Of a stretch of 64,000 nt of DNA, positions 55,915 through 64,000 are shown piece after piece. The notes beneath the pieces were generated by a model, which was not told the DNA's origin, did not search any database, and saw only the letters and a list, made by a program, of their open reading frames with translations. This DNA comes from Bacillus fungorum (GTDB taxonomy: Bacteria > Bacillota > Bacilli > Bacillales > Bacillaceae_G): assembly GCF_002746455.1 (NCBI RefSeq), contig NZ_NWUW01000001.1:310001-374000 (forward strand), given 5' to 3'. Made by a program: the position numbers and the translations under genes. Within the stretch, counting starts at the first letter, position 1. Each line of letters opens with the position of its first letter.

Positions 55915-56146
55915 CTATATTGAGTAGCTGTTGTAATTTTTCAATTTGAAAACCAGCAACAACTTCTCCATCAATTACAACCGTTGGAGTTGAATAAGAA
56001 TCATAGTCATATAACAGACGATTGCGTGCAGCGGCGTCTTTTTTTACGTCAAACTCTTCATATACAACGTTATTATGCTTTAAAAATTCTTTCACAATGA
56101 CACATGGCGGACAATCAGGTTGTGTGTAAACCTCAATTTTTTTCAT
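55910..56146 (-). CDS. Glutaredoxin-family protein
   Basis: Thioredoxin-fold protein of 78 residues with the redox motif CPPC (~11-14 in YTQPDCPPCVIVKEFL) and the cis-Pro segment STPTVVIDG (~52). Probably a small disulfide reductant of the cytoplasm; partner unknown. GGAGGAAA precedes the ATG. Confidence 0.85.
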   Translation of the reverse strand: MKKIEVYTQPDCPPCVIVKEFLKHNNVVYEEFDVKKDAAARNRLLYDYDSYSTPTVVIDGEVVAGFQIEKLQQLLNIE

Positions 56147-56379
56147 TGTATTTCCTCCTCTTTTCTGTTTTTTATTATATTCTTCCAGTATAAAAATCGC
56201 AATAAAGAAGGGAAAAGATGTTCTTTCTGTTTTTTCCTTCGTATTTCGACAAATTTTTAGTTGAGTTTCTGGCCAATAACCTTTATCCTAGAGTGTGGAA
56301 CATTTTTTCTGTTATGACGGATAGAATGAGTATAGCTGTAAAACCTATTGGTAGGAAGATCAGAGAAAGGAGAGATTTC

Positions 56380-56616
56380 ATGTCTCTACTCCAAGGAATT
56401 TTAACTCGACTTGTTAGTCTACAAGAACAAGCTGAAAGCGGTGAAGTAGCACAACGCTATTTTGAAGTGAACGGTGAGCGCAAATGTAGCGTGAAATTTT
56501 TCGATAAAAGTGAAATGTATGAGTTAGAAGTGTATCAACAAGGTGAAAAACCTCAAGTGTATCAATTCGATAATATCGACATGGTTGCAATTGAGATTTA
56601 CGATATCATTTCTTGA
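56380..56616 (+). CDS. ykuJ: YkuJ-family protein
   Basis: Small soluble protein of 78 residues (LLQGILTRLVSLQEQAESGE start, CSVKFFDKSEMYELEVYQQG middle). Size and sequence fit YkuJ, whose fold is known but whose function is not. GAAAGGAGAG precedes ATG 56380; the open frame from 56218 is not supported. Gene order ykuI-ykuJ-ykuK matches B. subtilis. Confidence 0.85.
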   Translation: MSLLQGILTRLVSLQEQAESGEVAQRYFEVNGERKCSVKFFDKSEMYELEVYQQGEKPQVYQFDNIDMVAIEIYDIIS

Positions 56617-56623
56617 TACATAT

Positions 56624-56657
56624 AAAAAAGGTGCTGCCATATGGCAGCACCTTTTTT
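56624..56657 (+). terminator. Terminator after ykuJ
   Basis: Thirty-four-base perfect palindrome with AAAAAAGGTGCTGCCAT arms and T6. Confidence 0.88.
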
Positions 56658-56717
56658 AGTTCTATTACTTTTTAGTATATATGTATAGGGATTTTTCATT
56701 TTTCCTACAATGGTAAT

Positions 56718-56814
56718 AAAGTGAAATTGTAATTAGTGGAGAATCTTCGTCCTATACTGCTTATTAGCCATCACCAATTGGGTGTTTACGTATAGTAAAT
56801 GGTGGGATGAAAAT
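56718..56814 (+). repeat. Small dispersed repeat, copy B
   Basis: About 97 bases, aligning with copy A from AAAGTGAAA to GGGATGAAAAT. Its end is six bases before the GGGGG ribosome site of the next gene. CTATAC at ~56752 can pair with GTATAG at ~56790. Confidence 0.65.
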
Positions 56815-56832
56815 CATGAGGGGGTGTGTTGT

Positions 56833-56982
56833 ATGGAACGTTTACCAGTGGTGATTTGTCCTAATTGTCACAATGCTGCGGAGATTATTCATGTATTAAC
56901 GGCTCAATCTAATCAAAATGTAATTTATACGTGCCCAGTTTGCCATTATGTAATTCGGAATATTGAAACGAATAAAGGGTAG
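56833..56982 (+). CDS. Zinc-ribbon small protein
   Basis: Forty-nine residues with two CxxC knuckles, VVICPNCHNAAEI (~9-12) and YTCPVCHYVIR (~33-36), a typical zinc ribbon. Function unknown; could be regulatory or RNA/protein binding. GAGGGGGTG precedes the ATG at 56833; the frame open from 56782 lies in repeat B. Sits where B. subtilis has nothing between ykuJ and ykuK, as far as I recall. Confidence 0.75.
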   Translation: MERLPVVICPNCHNAAEIIHVLTAQSNQNVIYTCPVCHYVIRNIETNKG

Positions 56983-57056
56983 GAAGTTATAATTTTTGTT
57001 TTTGTCCCATACAATGAGAATACGAAAAGTCTGTCTAATTGAAAGGACGTGACTAT

Positions 57057-57575
57057 GTGGCCGGTGAACATAAATTTTATAATGTTTCAGAGAGACATTT
57101 AAATTTTGATATGGTCTTTACCCGTATTTGTAATTTCATTGAAAAGGATCCACGAAATTTATATCGTTTATCCATTGGGACAGACTCACAAGCGCATCAA
57201 AAGGATACGAGGTTTATTACGGCAATTCATATTCATCGCGTTGGAAAAGGCGCCTGGGGGTGTTTACACCATAAATCAGTAAAAGATAAGCCAGCAACTT
57301 TACGTGAGAAAATATATTTAGAGACGCAATTTAGTCAAGAAATCGCATGCCTATTTACTCCAAATCATATACAAACAATATGGGATTTATTGCATCCATA
57401 TGCGCAAGATGGGGCTGGATTTATAATGGAAATTCACTTGGATATCGGAAATGATGGTTTAACAAAAGAATTTATTCTAGATATGACAGCGAAAATTCAA
57501 GCGATGGGATTAACAGCGAAAATTAAGCCGGATGCTTATGCAGCGTTTAGTTATGCAAATCGATATACGAAATAA
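57057..57575 (+). CDS. ykuK: YkuK-family ribonuclease H-like protein
   Basis: Protein of 172 residues of the YkuK family, an RNase H-like fold. SIGTDSQAHQKDTRFITAIH (~40) has the acidic start of that fold, and MEIHLDIGNDG (~125) the second acidic strand. Enzyme activity is not shown for the family. AAAGGACG fits GTG 57057; the TTG at 57039 precedes that site. Upstream is the zinc-ribbon gene. Confidence 0.8.
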   Translation: MAGEHKFYNVSERHLNFDMVFTRICNFIEKDPRNLYRLSIGTDSQAHQKDTRFITAIHIHRVGKGAWGCLHHKSVKDKPATLREKIYLETQFSQEIACLFTPNHIQTIWDLLHPYAQDGAGFIMEIHLDIGNDGLTKEFILDMTAKIQAMGLTAKIKPDAYAAFSYANRYTK

Positions 57576-57682
57576 AAATAATTTTTATATATCCTTCGCA
57601 AAAAACTGAATATTACATCTATTAAATAGGCTGGAAATTTTATATAATAAGAGTAACGATGCGAGTATAAGGAGAGGGGTAT

Positions 57683-57874
57683 ATGAAAAGGGAATTTGTT
57701 TTAACGGAAGAAGAGGAAAGTTTGTTACTAGATATTTTATTTCAGCAAAATTATGCGAGTGAAATTTTAGCTGTGGAACTTACAGATATTGAGAATGGTT
57801 TAAAAAAGACAGATGTGATGCAATATAAAAAAATTACAAGGTTATTTTACAGATTAAAAAATAAAGGGTATTAA
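57683..57874 (+). CDS. abbA: AbbA-like antirepressor of AbrB
   Basis: Small protein of 63 residues. LTEEEESLLLDILFQQNYAS and VELTDIENGLKKTDVMQYKK align with B. subtilis AbbA (YkzF): same length, same EEEQKLLLNIL-type start and same KKxTxLYxRxK end. AbbA binds AbrB and frees transition-phase genes. Position between ykuK and ykuL supports this. AAGGAGAGGGG precedes the ATG. I see no confident Spo0A box. Confidence 0.78.
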   Translation: MKREFVLTEEEESLLLDILFQQNYASEILAVELTDIENGLKKTDVMQYKKITRLFYRLKNKGY

Positions 57875-57876
57875 GC

Positions 57877-57902
57877 GCTACCGAAATGGTAGTCTTTTTT
57901 TG
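57877..57902 (+). terminator. Weak terminator after abbA
   Basis: GCTACC and GGTAGT around GAAAT, then C and T7. Confidence 0.6.
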
Positions 57903-58042
57903 TGTTGTATGCTAAAATAACTGTGTAATTTTGTTTTTATTGAAATAATGTAAGGACAAAATAATAATGTGAAAACGCTGTCATAAAATATGAATAGAGC
58001 CGGTAATTATAAGCAGGAAAAAGGGAAAATGGGGGATGTAAC

Positions 58043-58486
58043 ATGATTAGTATTCCGAAAGACGAGTTTCAACAAATTTTTGTGAAAGATTTAATCATTT
58101 CATCAGAAAAAGTAGCACATGTCCAAATAGGGAATGGTTTAGAGCATGCTTTGCTCGTTCTTGTGAAATCTGGATATTCGGCGATACCTGTTTTGGACCC
58201 GATGTATAAATTGCACGGGTTAATTAGTACTGCTATGATTTTAGACGGTATGTTAGGGCTAGAACGCATTGAGTTTGAAAGACTTGACGAAATGAAAGTA
58301 GAACAGGTGATGAAGGAAGACATTCCGGTTCTTAAGTTAGAAGATTCATTTGCGAAAGCTTTAGAAATGACAATTGATCATCCTTTTATTTGCGCTGTTA
58401 ATGAAGAGGGATATTTTGAGGGGATTTTAACACGTCGAGCAATTTTAAAATTGTTGAATAAAAAAGTAAGGCAGTATAATCGATAA
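58043..58486 (+). CDS. ykuL: CBS-domain protein YkuL
   Basis: Protein of 147 residues made of a CBS pair: LLVLVKSGYSAIPVLDPMYK (~32) and AVNEEGYFEGILTRRAILKL (~118). No other domain, so it probably binds an adenine or cyclic dinucleotide and acts on a partner. Gene lies between abbA and ccpC as in B. subtilis. GGGGGATG precedes the ATG. Confidence 0.85.
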   Translation: MISIPKDEFQQIFVKDLIISSEKVAHVQIGNGLEHALLVLVKSGYSAIPVLDPMYKLHGLISTAMILDGMLGLERIEFERLDEMKVEQVMKEDIPVLKLEDSFAKALEMTIDHPFICAVNEEGYFEGILTRRAILKLLNKKVRQYNR

Positions 58487-58492
58487 TGTGAG

Positions 58493-58530
58493 AAAAGTGA
58501 CTTCATAGAAACGGAGAAGTCACTTTTTTT
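58493..58530 (+). terminator. Terminator after ykuL
   Basis: AAAAGTGACTTC and GAAGTCACTTTT around 11 bases, T7. Confidence 0.82.
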
Positions 58531-58654
58531 CGTGCATATCAGTTGTGTATGTATTATATTTAAAAAGATAAAAAATATAAGAGTATGTAGTTAAATTAAG
58601 GATGAAAAGCTTATTGAGATAAGGTGTATGGAAGCTAAGGAAAGAGGGAGAAAG

Positions 58655-59512
58655 TTGCAAATTGATGATTTTCAAATGATGGTTGTGTTAGCTCAGGAAT
58701 CAAATATGAGAAAAGCGGCGGAACGTTTATTTGTTTCACAACCTGCGCTTAGTCAACGATTACAATCTATGGAGAAACAATGGGGAATGAAGTTTTTTAT
58801 TCGTTCACAAAAAGGATTGACAATTACACCTGAAGGGGAAAAAGTCGCAAATTATGCAAAAGAAATGTTACAAAGGGAAGAGGATATTAAAAGTGAGCTA
58901 GCTGTTTTTAGAACAGAAACGCACGGAACATTAAAAATAGCTGTTGCATCAGTTATTGGTCAATATTGGCTTCCTCCTGTTTTGAAGAAGTTTGTGCAAA
59001 AGTATCCTTCTGTGAAGATATCGCTGTTTACTGGCTGGAGTAGTGAAGTGCAAAAGCAATTTTATGAAGGAGACGTTCATGTTGCTATACTGAGAGGATC
59101 ACAAGAATATAAAGGCCAGAAGCAACAATTATTTGAAGATGAACTTTATTTAGTGGATAAAGAAATAAAAGATATTTCGATGTTAAAGGAAACAAATAGA
59201 CCATTTATTCAATTTAAAAGTGATTCGACTTATTATGGACAAATACAAAATTGGTGGTATGGTTTATTTTCTAATCCACCTAAGCGAACAATTGTCGTTG
59301 ATCAAATTGAGACTTGCAAACAACTCGTTTTAAATGGTATAGGCTATGCTCTTTTACCTTCTACTGTTTTAAAAGAAGTACAGGAAAATATGTATGAAAC
59401 ACCTGTTCAATTAACGAGAGAAACATGGTTATTGACGAGTGAATCAGCCAGACAATTAAAGCAAGTACAAGCATTTTTAGAAATTATAGAAGAAATTCAA
59501 ATGGAAAAATAG
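58655..59512 (+). CDS. ccpC: LysR-family regulator CcpC
   Basis: LysR regulator of 285 residues. The helix-turn-helix is NMRKAAERLFVSQPALSQRL (~16), then a substrate-binding domain from ~90. CcpC represses citric-acid-cycle genes (citB, citZ) and responds to citrate in B. subtilis. TTG 58655 (LQIDDFQMMVVLAQ) fits GAGGGAGAAAG and matches the usual MQLQEL-type start; the frame opens at ATG 58628. Position before dapH supports the name. Confidence 0.85.
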   Translation: MQIDDFQMMVVLAQESNMRKAAERLFVSQPALSQRLQSMEKQWGMKFFIRSQKGLTITPEGEKVANYAKEMLQREEDIKSELAVFRTETHGTLKIAVASVIGQYWLPPVLKKFVQKYPSVKISLFTGWSSEVQKQFYEGDVHVAILRGSQEYKGQKQQLFEDELYLVDKEIKDISMLKETNRPFIQFKSDSTYYGQIQNWWYGLFSNPPKRTIVVDQIETCKQLVLNGIGYALLPSTVLKEVQENMYETPVQLTRETWLLTSESARQLKQVQAFLEIIEEIQMEK

Positions 59513-59583
59513 GATTATTATCTTGCTACTCGCTCTATCGTTTGGTAGAGTAACATTATAAATGGATTTAGGAGGCAACAAGA

Positions 59584-60306
59584 ATGAAAATGGTGGACGC
59601 TAACGAGATTATTTCGTTTATTCAAAAAAGTGAAAAGAAAACTCCTGTAAAGGTATACATAAAAGGGGATTTAAAAGAAGTAACATTCCCTGAAACGGTA
59701 CAAGCATTTGTAAATAAAAAGTCTGGTGTATTATTTGGAGAATGGTCTGAAATTAAGACAATTCTTGATGAAAATAGCAAGCACATTGTTGATTATGTTG
59801 TTGAAAATGACCGTCGTAATTCTGCAATTCCAATGCTTGATTTAAAAGGTATTAAAGCTCGTATTGAGCCAGGCGCTATTATTCGTGACCACGTTGAAAT
59901 CGGCGACAACGCTGTTATTATGATGAATGCAACAATTAATATCGGTGCTGTAATTGGTGAAGGTTCTATGATCGACATGAACGCGGTACTTGGTGGACGT
60001 GCAACTGTTGGTAAGAACTGTCACGTAGGTGCGGGTGCAGTACTTGCAGGTGTTATTGAGCCGCCTTCAGCAAAACCAGTTATCGTTGAAGACGATGTTG
60101 TAATTGGTGCTAACGTAGTTGTGTTAGAGGGAGTTACAGTAGGTAAAGGTGCAGTTGTAGCAGCGGGAGCTGTTGTAACAGAAGATGTACCTCCATATAC
60201 AGTTGTTGCGGGTACTCCAGCGCGTGTAATTAAAGAGATTGATGAGAAGACAAAAGCAAAAACTGAAATTAAACAAGAGCTTCGTCAATTAAACCCAGAG
60301 AAATAA
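59584..60306 (+). CDS. dapH: Tetrahydrodipicolinate N-acetyltransferase
   Basis: Left-handed beta-helix acyltransferase of 240 residues that acetylates tetrahydrodipicolinate in the lysine/diaminopimelate pathway. Hexapeptide repeats run from ~88 ([20 protein letters not shown]) to ~205, with the insert [20 protein letters not shown] lies 6 bases upstream. The next gene, dapL, takes the acetylated product after transamination. Confidence 0.95.
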   Translation: MKMVDANEIISFIQKSEKKTPVKVYIKGDLKEVTFPETVQAFVNKKSGVLFGEWSEIKTILDENSKHIVDYVVENDRRNSAIPMLDLKGIKARIEPGAIIRDHVEIGDNAVIMMNATINIGAVIGEGSMIDMNAVLGGRATVGKNCHVGAGAVLAGVIEPPSAKPVIVEDDVVIGANVVVLEGVTVGKGAVVAAGAVVTEDVPPYTVVAGTPARVIKEIDEKTKAKTEIKQELRQLNPEK

Positions 60307-60312
60307 AAACAA

Positions 60313-61499
<1,187 letters not shown>

Positions 61500-61608
61500 A
61501 CTTGTTCACCAACTTTGCAAAAATTTAAAATGGGTACTTGTTAGTTCCAGGGCGAAAACAACTTTCATATTTGCTTTGGATAGACATTGGCATACAAATG
61601 GATAAAGT

Positions 61609-61645
61609 AATGAGCAGTGGTTTTGAGCCGCTGCTCATTATTCAT
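61609..61645 (+). terminator. Hairpin after dapL
   Basis: AATGAGCAGTGG and CCGCTGCTCATT around TTTTGAG; weak T tail. The rest of 61500-61753 holds only leader sequence. Confidence 0.6.
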
Positions 61646-61753
61646 TATCGCTTATTGAGAAGATGATTAGCTAACTAGCTTATATATGTTTACATTTCAT
61701 GTGGAAAGTGTGTAAAATCAAGGTGAAACATAGAAAAAAGGGTGGGGAATTAC

Positions 61754-62620
61754 GTGCAAATTAGCAGTGCAATGTTGTGTTTCGTCTTATATGCGTATGT
61801 TATTATTGCGGCGGTGTATTTTGGGATAAGTTTTTATGCCTACCGTCTAGTAGATAATCATGAATATGACGAAACATATAAATGGGTGAAGAGATATTTA
61901 TCCCCTGTATTAGAAATTATGAATGGGTTTGTGCTCTTTTTATTTATTGGATTAATTGCTTTCTCAACGAGTTTGGTAGGGAATAAAACGACATTATTTG
62001 TACTAGGTATCATTATTTTTATGTTGTTAGGAATACGGATTGGTAACACAGTGTTTTGGAATGAAAGAAAAGTAGATGGTTGGACTGGAATGTTAATCCC
62101 CTGTATGTTAGCGGCTATCGTGACAAACATAGAGCATGAGTATTATCAATTACATTTTTGGCTCATTATCGTTTTAACAATTCTTTCAGTTTTATACATA
62201 AGTACGGTAGTACTAACATACATTGCGCATGAAAAAGGTGATGTTAAAGGAACTCGCTTCTTTAGAGGACGAGCATTATTTTGGAGCGTGCCAACGATGG
62301 CGGTTATAGGGATTATTGCGATATTAGTAAATGGGTATCAATTTACTAATTGGCAACTGTTTTTAGAAAATTGGTGGATTTTCATTCTTTCGTTTATCGC
62401 TTTTTTAGGTGCAACGCATTATTTATTCCATCAACATCATTATATACTGGCATTGTTATTCGCATTTACACAACTATTATTTGCTTTCTTCGGACAAGAA
62501 ACGTTATTATTCGTTTTTGAAACATTTAGTTCATTTGGGAATATATTTGTATTTGGTATGTTAATTTTTAGTATCGCATTTTATTTACAACAGTATTTTT
62601 ATATGCAAAAACAAAAATAA
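61754..62620 (+). CDS. Polytopic membrane protein, unrecognised
   Basis: Membrane protein of 288 residues with about eight hydrophobic segments. Length and topology recall cytochrome bd subunit II proteins, but I cannot see the haem-oxidase motifs. Charged loops YRLVDNHEYDETYKWVKRYL (~30) and HEKGDVKGTRFFRGRALFW (~160) are the main soluble parts. GGGTGGGG fits GTG 61754; GTG 61742 overlaps it. Possibly independent of dapL. Confidence 0.65.
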   Translation: MQISSAMLCFVLYAYVIIAAVYFGISFYAYRLVDNHEYDETYKWVKRYLSPVLEIMNGFVLFLFIGLIAFSTSLVGNKTTLFVLGIIIFMLLGIRIGNTVFWNERKVDGWTGMLIPCMLAAIVTNIEHEYYQLHFWLIIVLTILSVLYISTVVLTYIAHEKGDVKGTRFFRGRALFWSVPTMAVIGIIAILVNGYQFTNWQLFLENWWIFILSFIAFLGATHYLFHQHHYILALLFAFTQLLFAFFGQETLLFVFETFSSFGNIFVFGMLIFSIAFYLQQYFYMQKQK

Positions 62621-62703
62621 GAAAGATATACAGGTTTTTGTAGTAAATCTAAAGTATGTTACAATAAAAATACATAGTATTCGATGTTATTGGAGGAATT
62701 CCT

Positions 62704-63369
62704 GTGGGTGAAAAAGAGAAAGAATTTGCTGTCATTGGGCTTGGACGTTTTGGTGGAAGTATTTGCCGGGAACTCGCTCAATTAGGTATGGAAGTCATGG
62801 CAATTGATTCAGATGAGGATAAAATTAATGAGTTTGCAAATATAGCTTCGCATGCTGTAATTGCAGATTCAACAGATGAGATGGTATTAAAAAGTCTTGG
62901 TATTCGTAATTTTGATCACGTAGTCGTTGCTATTGGAGACAATTTAAATTCAAGTATTTTAACAACGTTAATTCTGAAAGAGTTAGGTGTAAAAAATATT
63001 ACTGTAAAAGCTCAAAATGATTACCATGAAAAAGTATTAAGTAAAATAGGGGCAGATCATATTGTGCACCCAGAGCGTGATATGGGAAAAAGGATTGCTA
63101 ATAATATTGCATCAAGTAATGTATTAGACTATCTTGAGCTTTCAGATGAGCATAGTATTGTAGAGATTATTGCAAATAAAAAAATTGATGGTCATTCTTT
63201 AATCGAATTAGATATTCGTGCGAAGTTTGGATTGAATATTGTAGCGATTAAACGGGGTAAAGAAGTTATTGTGTCTCCTCGAGCTACGGAAAATATTCAA
63301 GCGGGAGATATATTAATTGTAATTGGTCATGACGATGAAGTAGATCGTTTTAAACACTTTTTAAGATAA
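62704..63369 (+). CDS. ktrC: KtrC-type potassium uptake regulatory subunit
   Basis: Cytoplasmic RCK protein of 221 residues. Rossmann part AVIGLGRFGGSICREL (~9) binds nucleotides (ATP/ADP in this family; KtrC also binds c-di-AMP), and a TrkA-C domain follows (~135-221). It gates a Ktr potassium channel subunit encoded elsewhere. GGAGG precedes the GTG start. Position before rnjA matches B. subtilis. Confidence 0.9.
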   Translation: MGEKEKEFAVIGLGRFGGSICRELAQLGMEVMAIDSDEDKINEFANIASHAVIADSTDEMVLKSLGIRNFDHVVVAIGDNLNSSILTTLILKELGVKNITVKAQNDYHEKVLSKIGADHIVHPERDMGKRIANNIASSNVLDYLELSDEHSIVEIIANKKIDGHSLIELDIRAKFGLNIVAIKRGKEVIVSPRATENIQAGDILIVIGHDDEVDRFKHFLR

Positions 63370-63372
63370 TGG

Positions 63373-63407
63373 AAAAGGACAATACCATGAAGGTATTGTC
63401 CTTTTTC
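63373..63407. terminator. Bidirectional terminator
   Basis: AAAAGGACAATACC and its complement around ATGAA; between ktrC and rnjA. Confidence 0.82.
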
Positions 63408-64000
63408 TTATATTTCCATAATGATTGGTAAAATCATTGGACGACGTTTCGTTTTCTCGTATAGGAATGGTGCTAATGTATCTGTAATTTCATTTTTAAT
63501 TTCAGACCATTGTGTTGTTTTGCGTTCCATTACTTTTTCTAAATGAGTTGTAATTAATGTTTGAGCATCATTAATTAAATCACTACTTTCGCGCATATAA
63601 ACGAAACCACGTGAGATAATATCAGGTCCTGCTGCAACTTTAAACTCTTTCATATCAATGCTTACAACTACAATAACAAGACCTTCTTCAGAAAGAATAC
63701 GACGATCGCGTAATACGATATTACCGATATCTCCAATACCATTTCCGTCAATGTAGACAGATCCAGATGGTATTTTACCAGCTACGCTTGCTTCATCAGA
63801 ACGCAGGGCAAGAACATCTCCATTATCCATGATGAAACAGTTTTCTTCTGGAATACCACAATCATTTGCTAACTTCATATGCATACGTTGCATACGATAT
63901 TCACCGTGAATTGGCATGAAATACTTCGGTTTAATTAGACGAAGCATTAGTTTTTGTTCTTCTTGCCCGCCATGTCCACTCGTATGAATGTTTGACAGTT
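63408..64000 (-). CDS. rnjA: Ribonuclease J1, C-terminal part (5' end outside window)
   Basis: The frame runs past the right edge: [20 protein letters not shown] joins the part from 63947. It has [15 protein letters not shown] (metallo-beta-lactamase/beta-CASP region), the [20 protein letters not shown] segment and the C-terminal helical domain. RNase J1 is a 5'-3' exonuclease and endonuclease central to mRNA turnover. Leftward, convergent with ktrC. Confidence 0.93.
   Translation of the reverse strand, partial: LSNIHTSGHGGQEEQKLMLRLIKPKYFMPIHGEYRMQRMHMKLANDCGIPEENCFIMDNGDVLALRSDEASVAGKIPSGSVYIDGNGIGDIGNIVLRDRRILSEEGLVIVVVSIDMKEFKVAAGPDIISRGFVYMRESSDLINDAQTLITTHLEKVMERKTTQWSEIKNEITDTLAPFLYEKTKRRPMILPIIMEI

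Noticed and set aside
57590-57680. Spo0A box before abbA
   Set aside because: Only a one-mismatch TTCG-type sequence was seen, which is common in this DNA.

Overview
The window is chromosomal DNA from a low-GC Gram-positive, spore-forming bacterium, almost certainly a member of the Bacillus cereus group. The evidence is the AT-rich codon use, strong purine-rich ribosome binding sites, frequent TTG/GTG starts, an oligo-1,6-glucosidase that fits the 558-residue B. cereus enzyme I remember, and B. subtilis-like gene order in the ykyB/ykuE/fadH/ykuI/ykuJ/ykuK/abbA/ykuL/ccpC/dapH/dapL/ktrC/rnjA stretch. I see no rRNA, tRNA, CRISPR array, intact prophage or insertion sequence. Most of the window is core chromosome; the accessory signal is decayed genes, small repeats, regulator/operator pairs and one stray holin-like gene.

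Layout. 1-3.7 kb: a PAS-GGDEF protein cut by the window edge, a serine hydrolase and a hydroxyisobutyrate-dehydrogenase-like enzyme. 4.0-11.9 kb: the methionine salvage locus, mtnWXBD and mtnE leftward, mtnU and mtnKA rightward, with a SAM-I riboswitch before mtnW and another before mtnK. 12-23 kb: a small YvrJ protein, a 3-hydroxybutyrate dehydrogenase-like SDR, a PadR regulator with three tandem paralogous membrane proteins behind three palindromic operators, a metzincin-like protease, a Nudix hydrolase, a thiolase, an ATPase, lipoproteins and several relic genes. 23-33 kb: a maltodextrin regulon (msmX-like ATPase, malL, neopullulanase, binding protein, two permeases, LacI-type regulator) with repeated cre/LacI-like operators.

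33-41 kb: patA-like aminotransferase, a KinB-like sporulation kinase, a MerR-like coiled-coil protein, a nucA-nin (DNA-entry nuclease and inhibitor) pair, and metE behind a cobalamin riboswitch. 41-46 kb: a PadR/MFS efflux pair with a 20-bp palindrome inside the MFS promoter, a holin-like gene, a GGDEF protein without its active site, and two stretches of apparently decayed sequence. 46-64 kb: ykyA, ykyB, ppx, ppk, the Tat-exported phosphoesterase ykuE, fadH, a degenerate EAL protein (ykuI), ykuJ, ykuK, abbA, ykuL, ccpC, the acetylated diaminopimelate genes dapH-dapL, a membrane protein, ktrC, and the 3' part of rnjA.

The genes fall into recognisable modules: sulfur recycling and methionine synthesis under three riboswitches, maltodextrin uptake and breakdown under catabolite and specific control, polyphosphate turnover (ppx/ppk), lysine/cell-wall precursor synthesis, and sporulation/transition-state signalling (KinB-like kinase, AbbA, degenerate c-di-GMP proteins). 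I found no convincing wholly new system. The most unusual items are the PadR-controlled paralog triplet with a three-operator array, a small dispersed repeat family with conserved blocks, and the number of single-frame relic genes.
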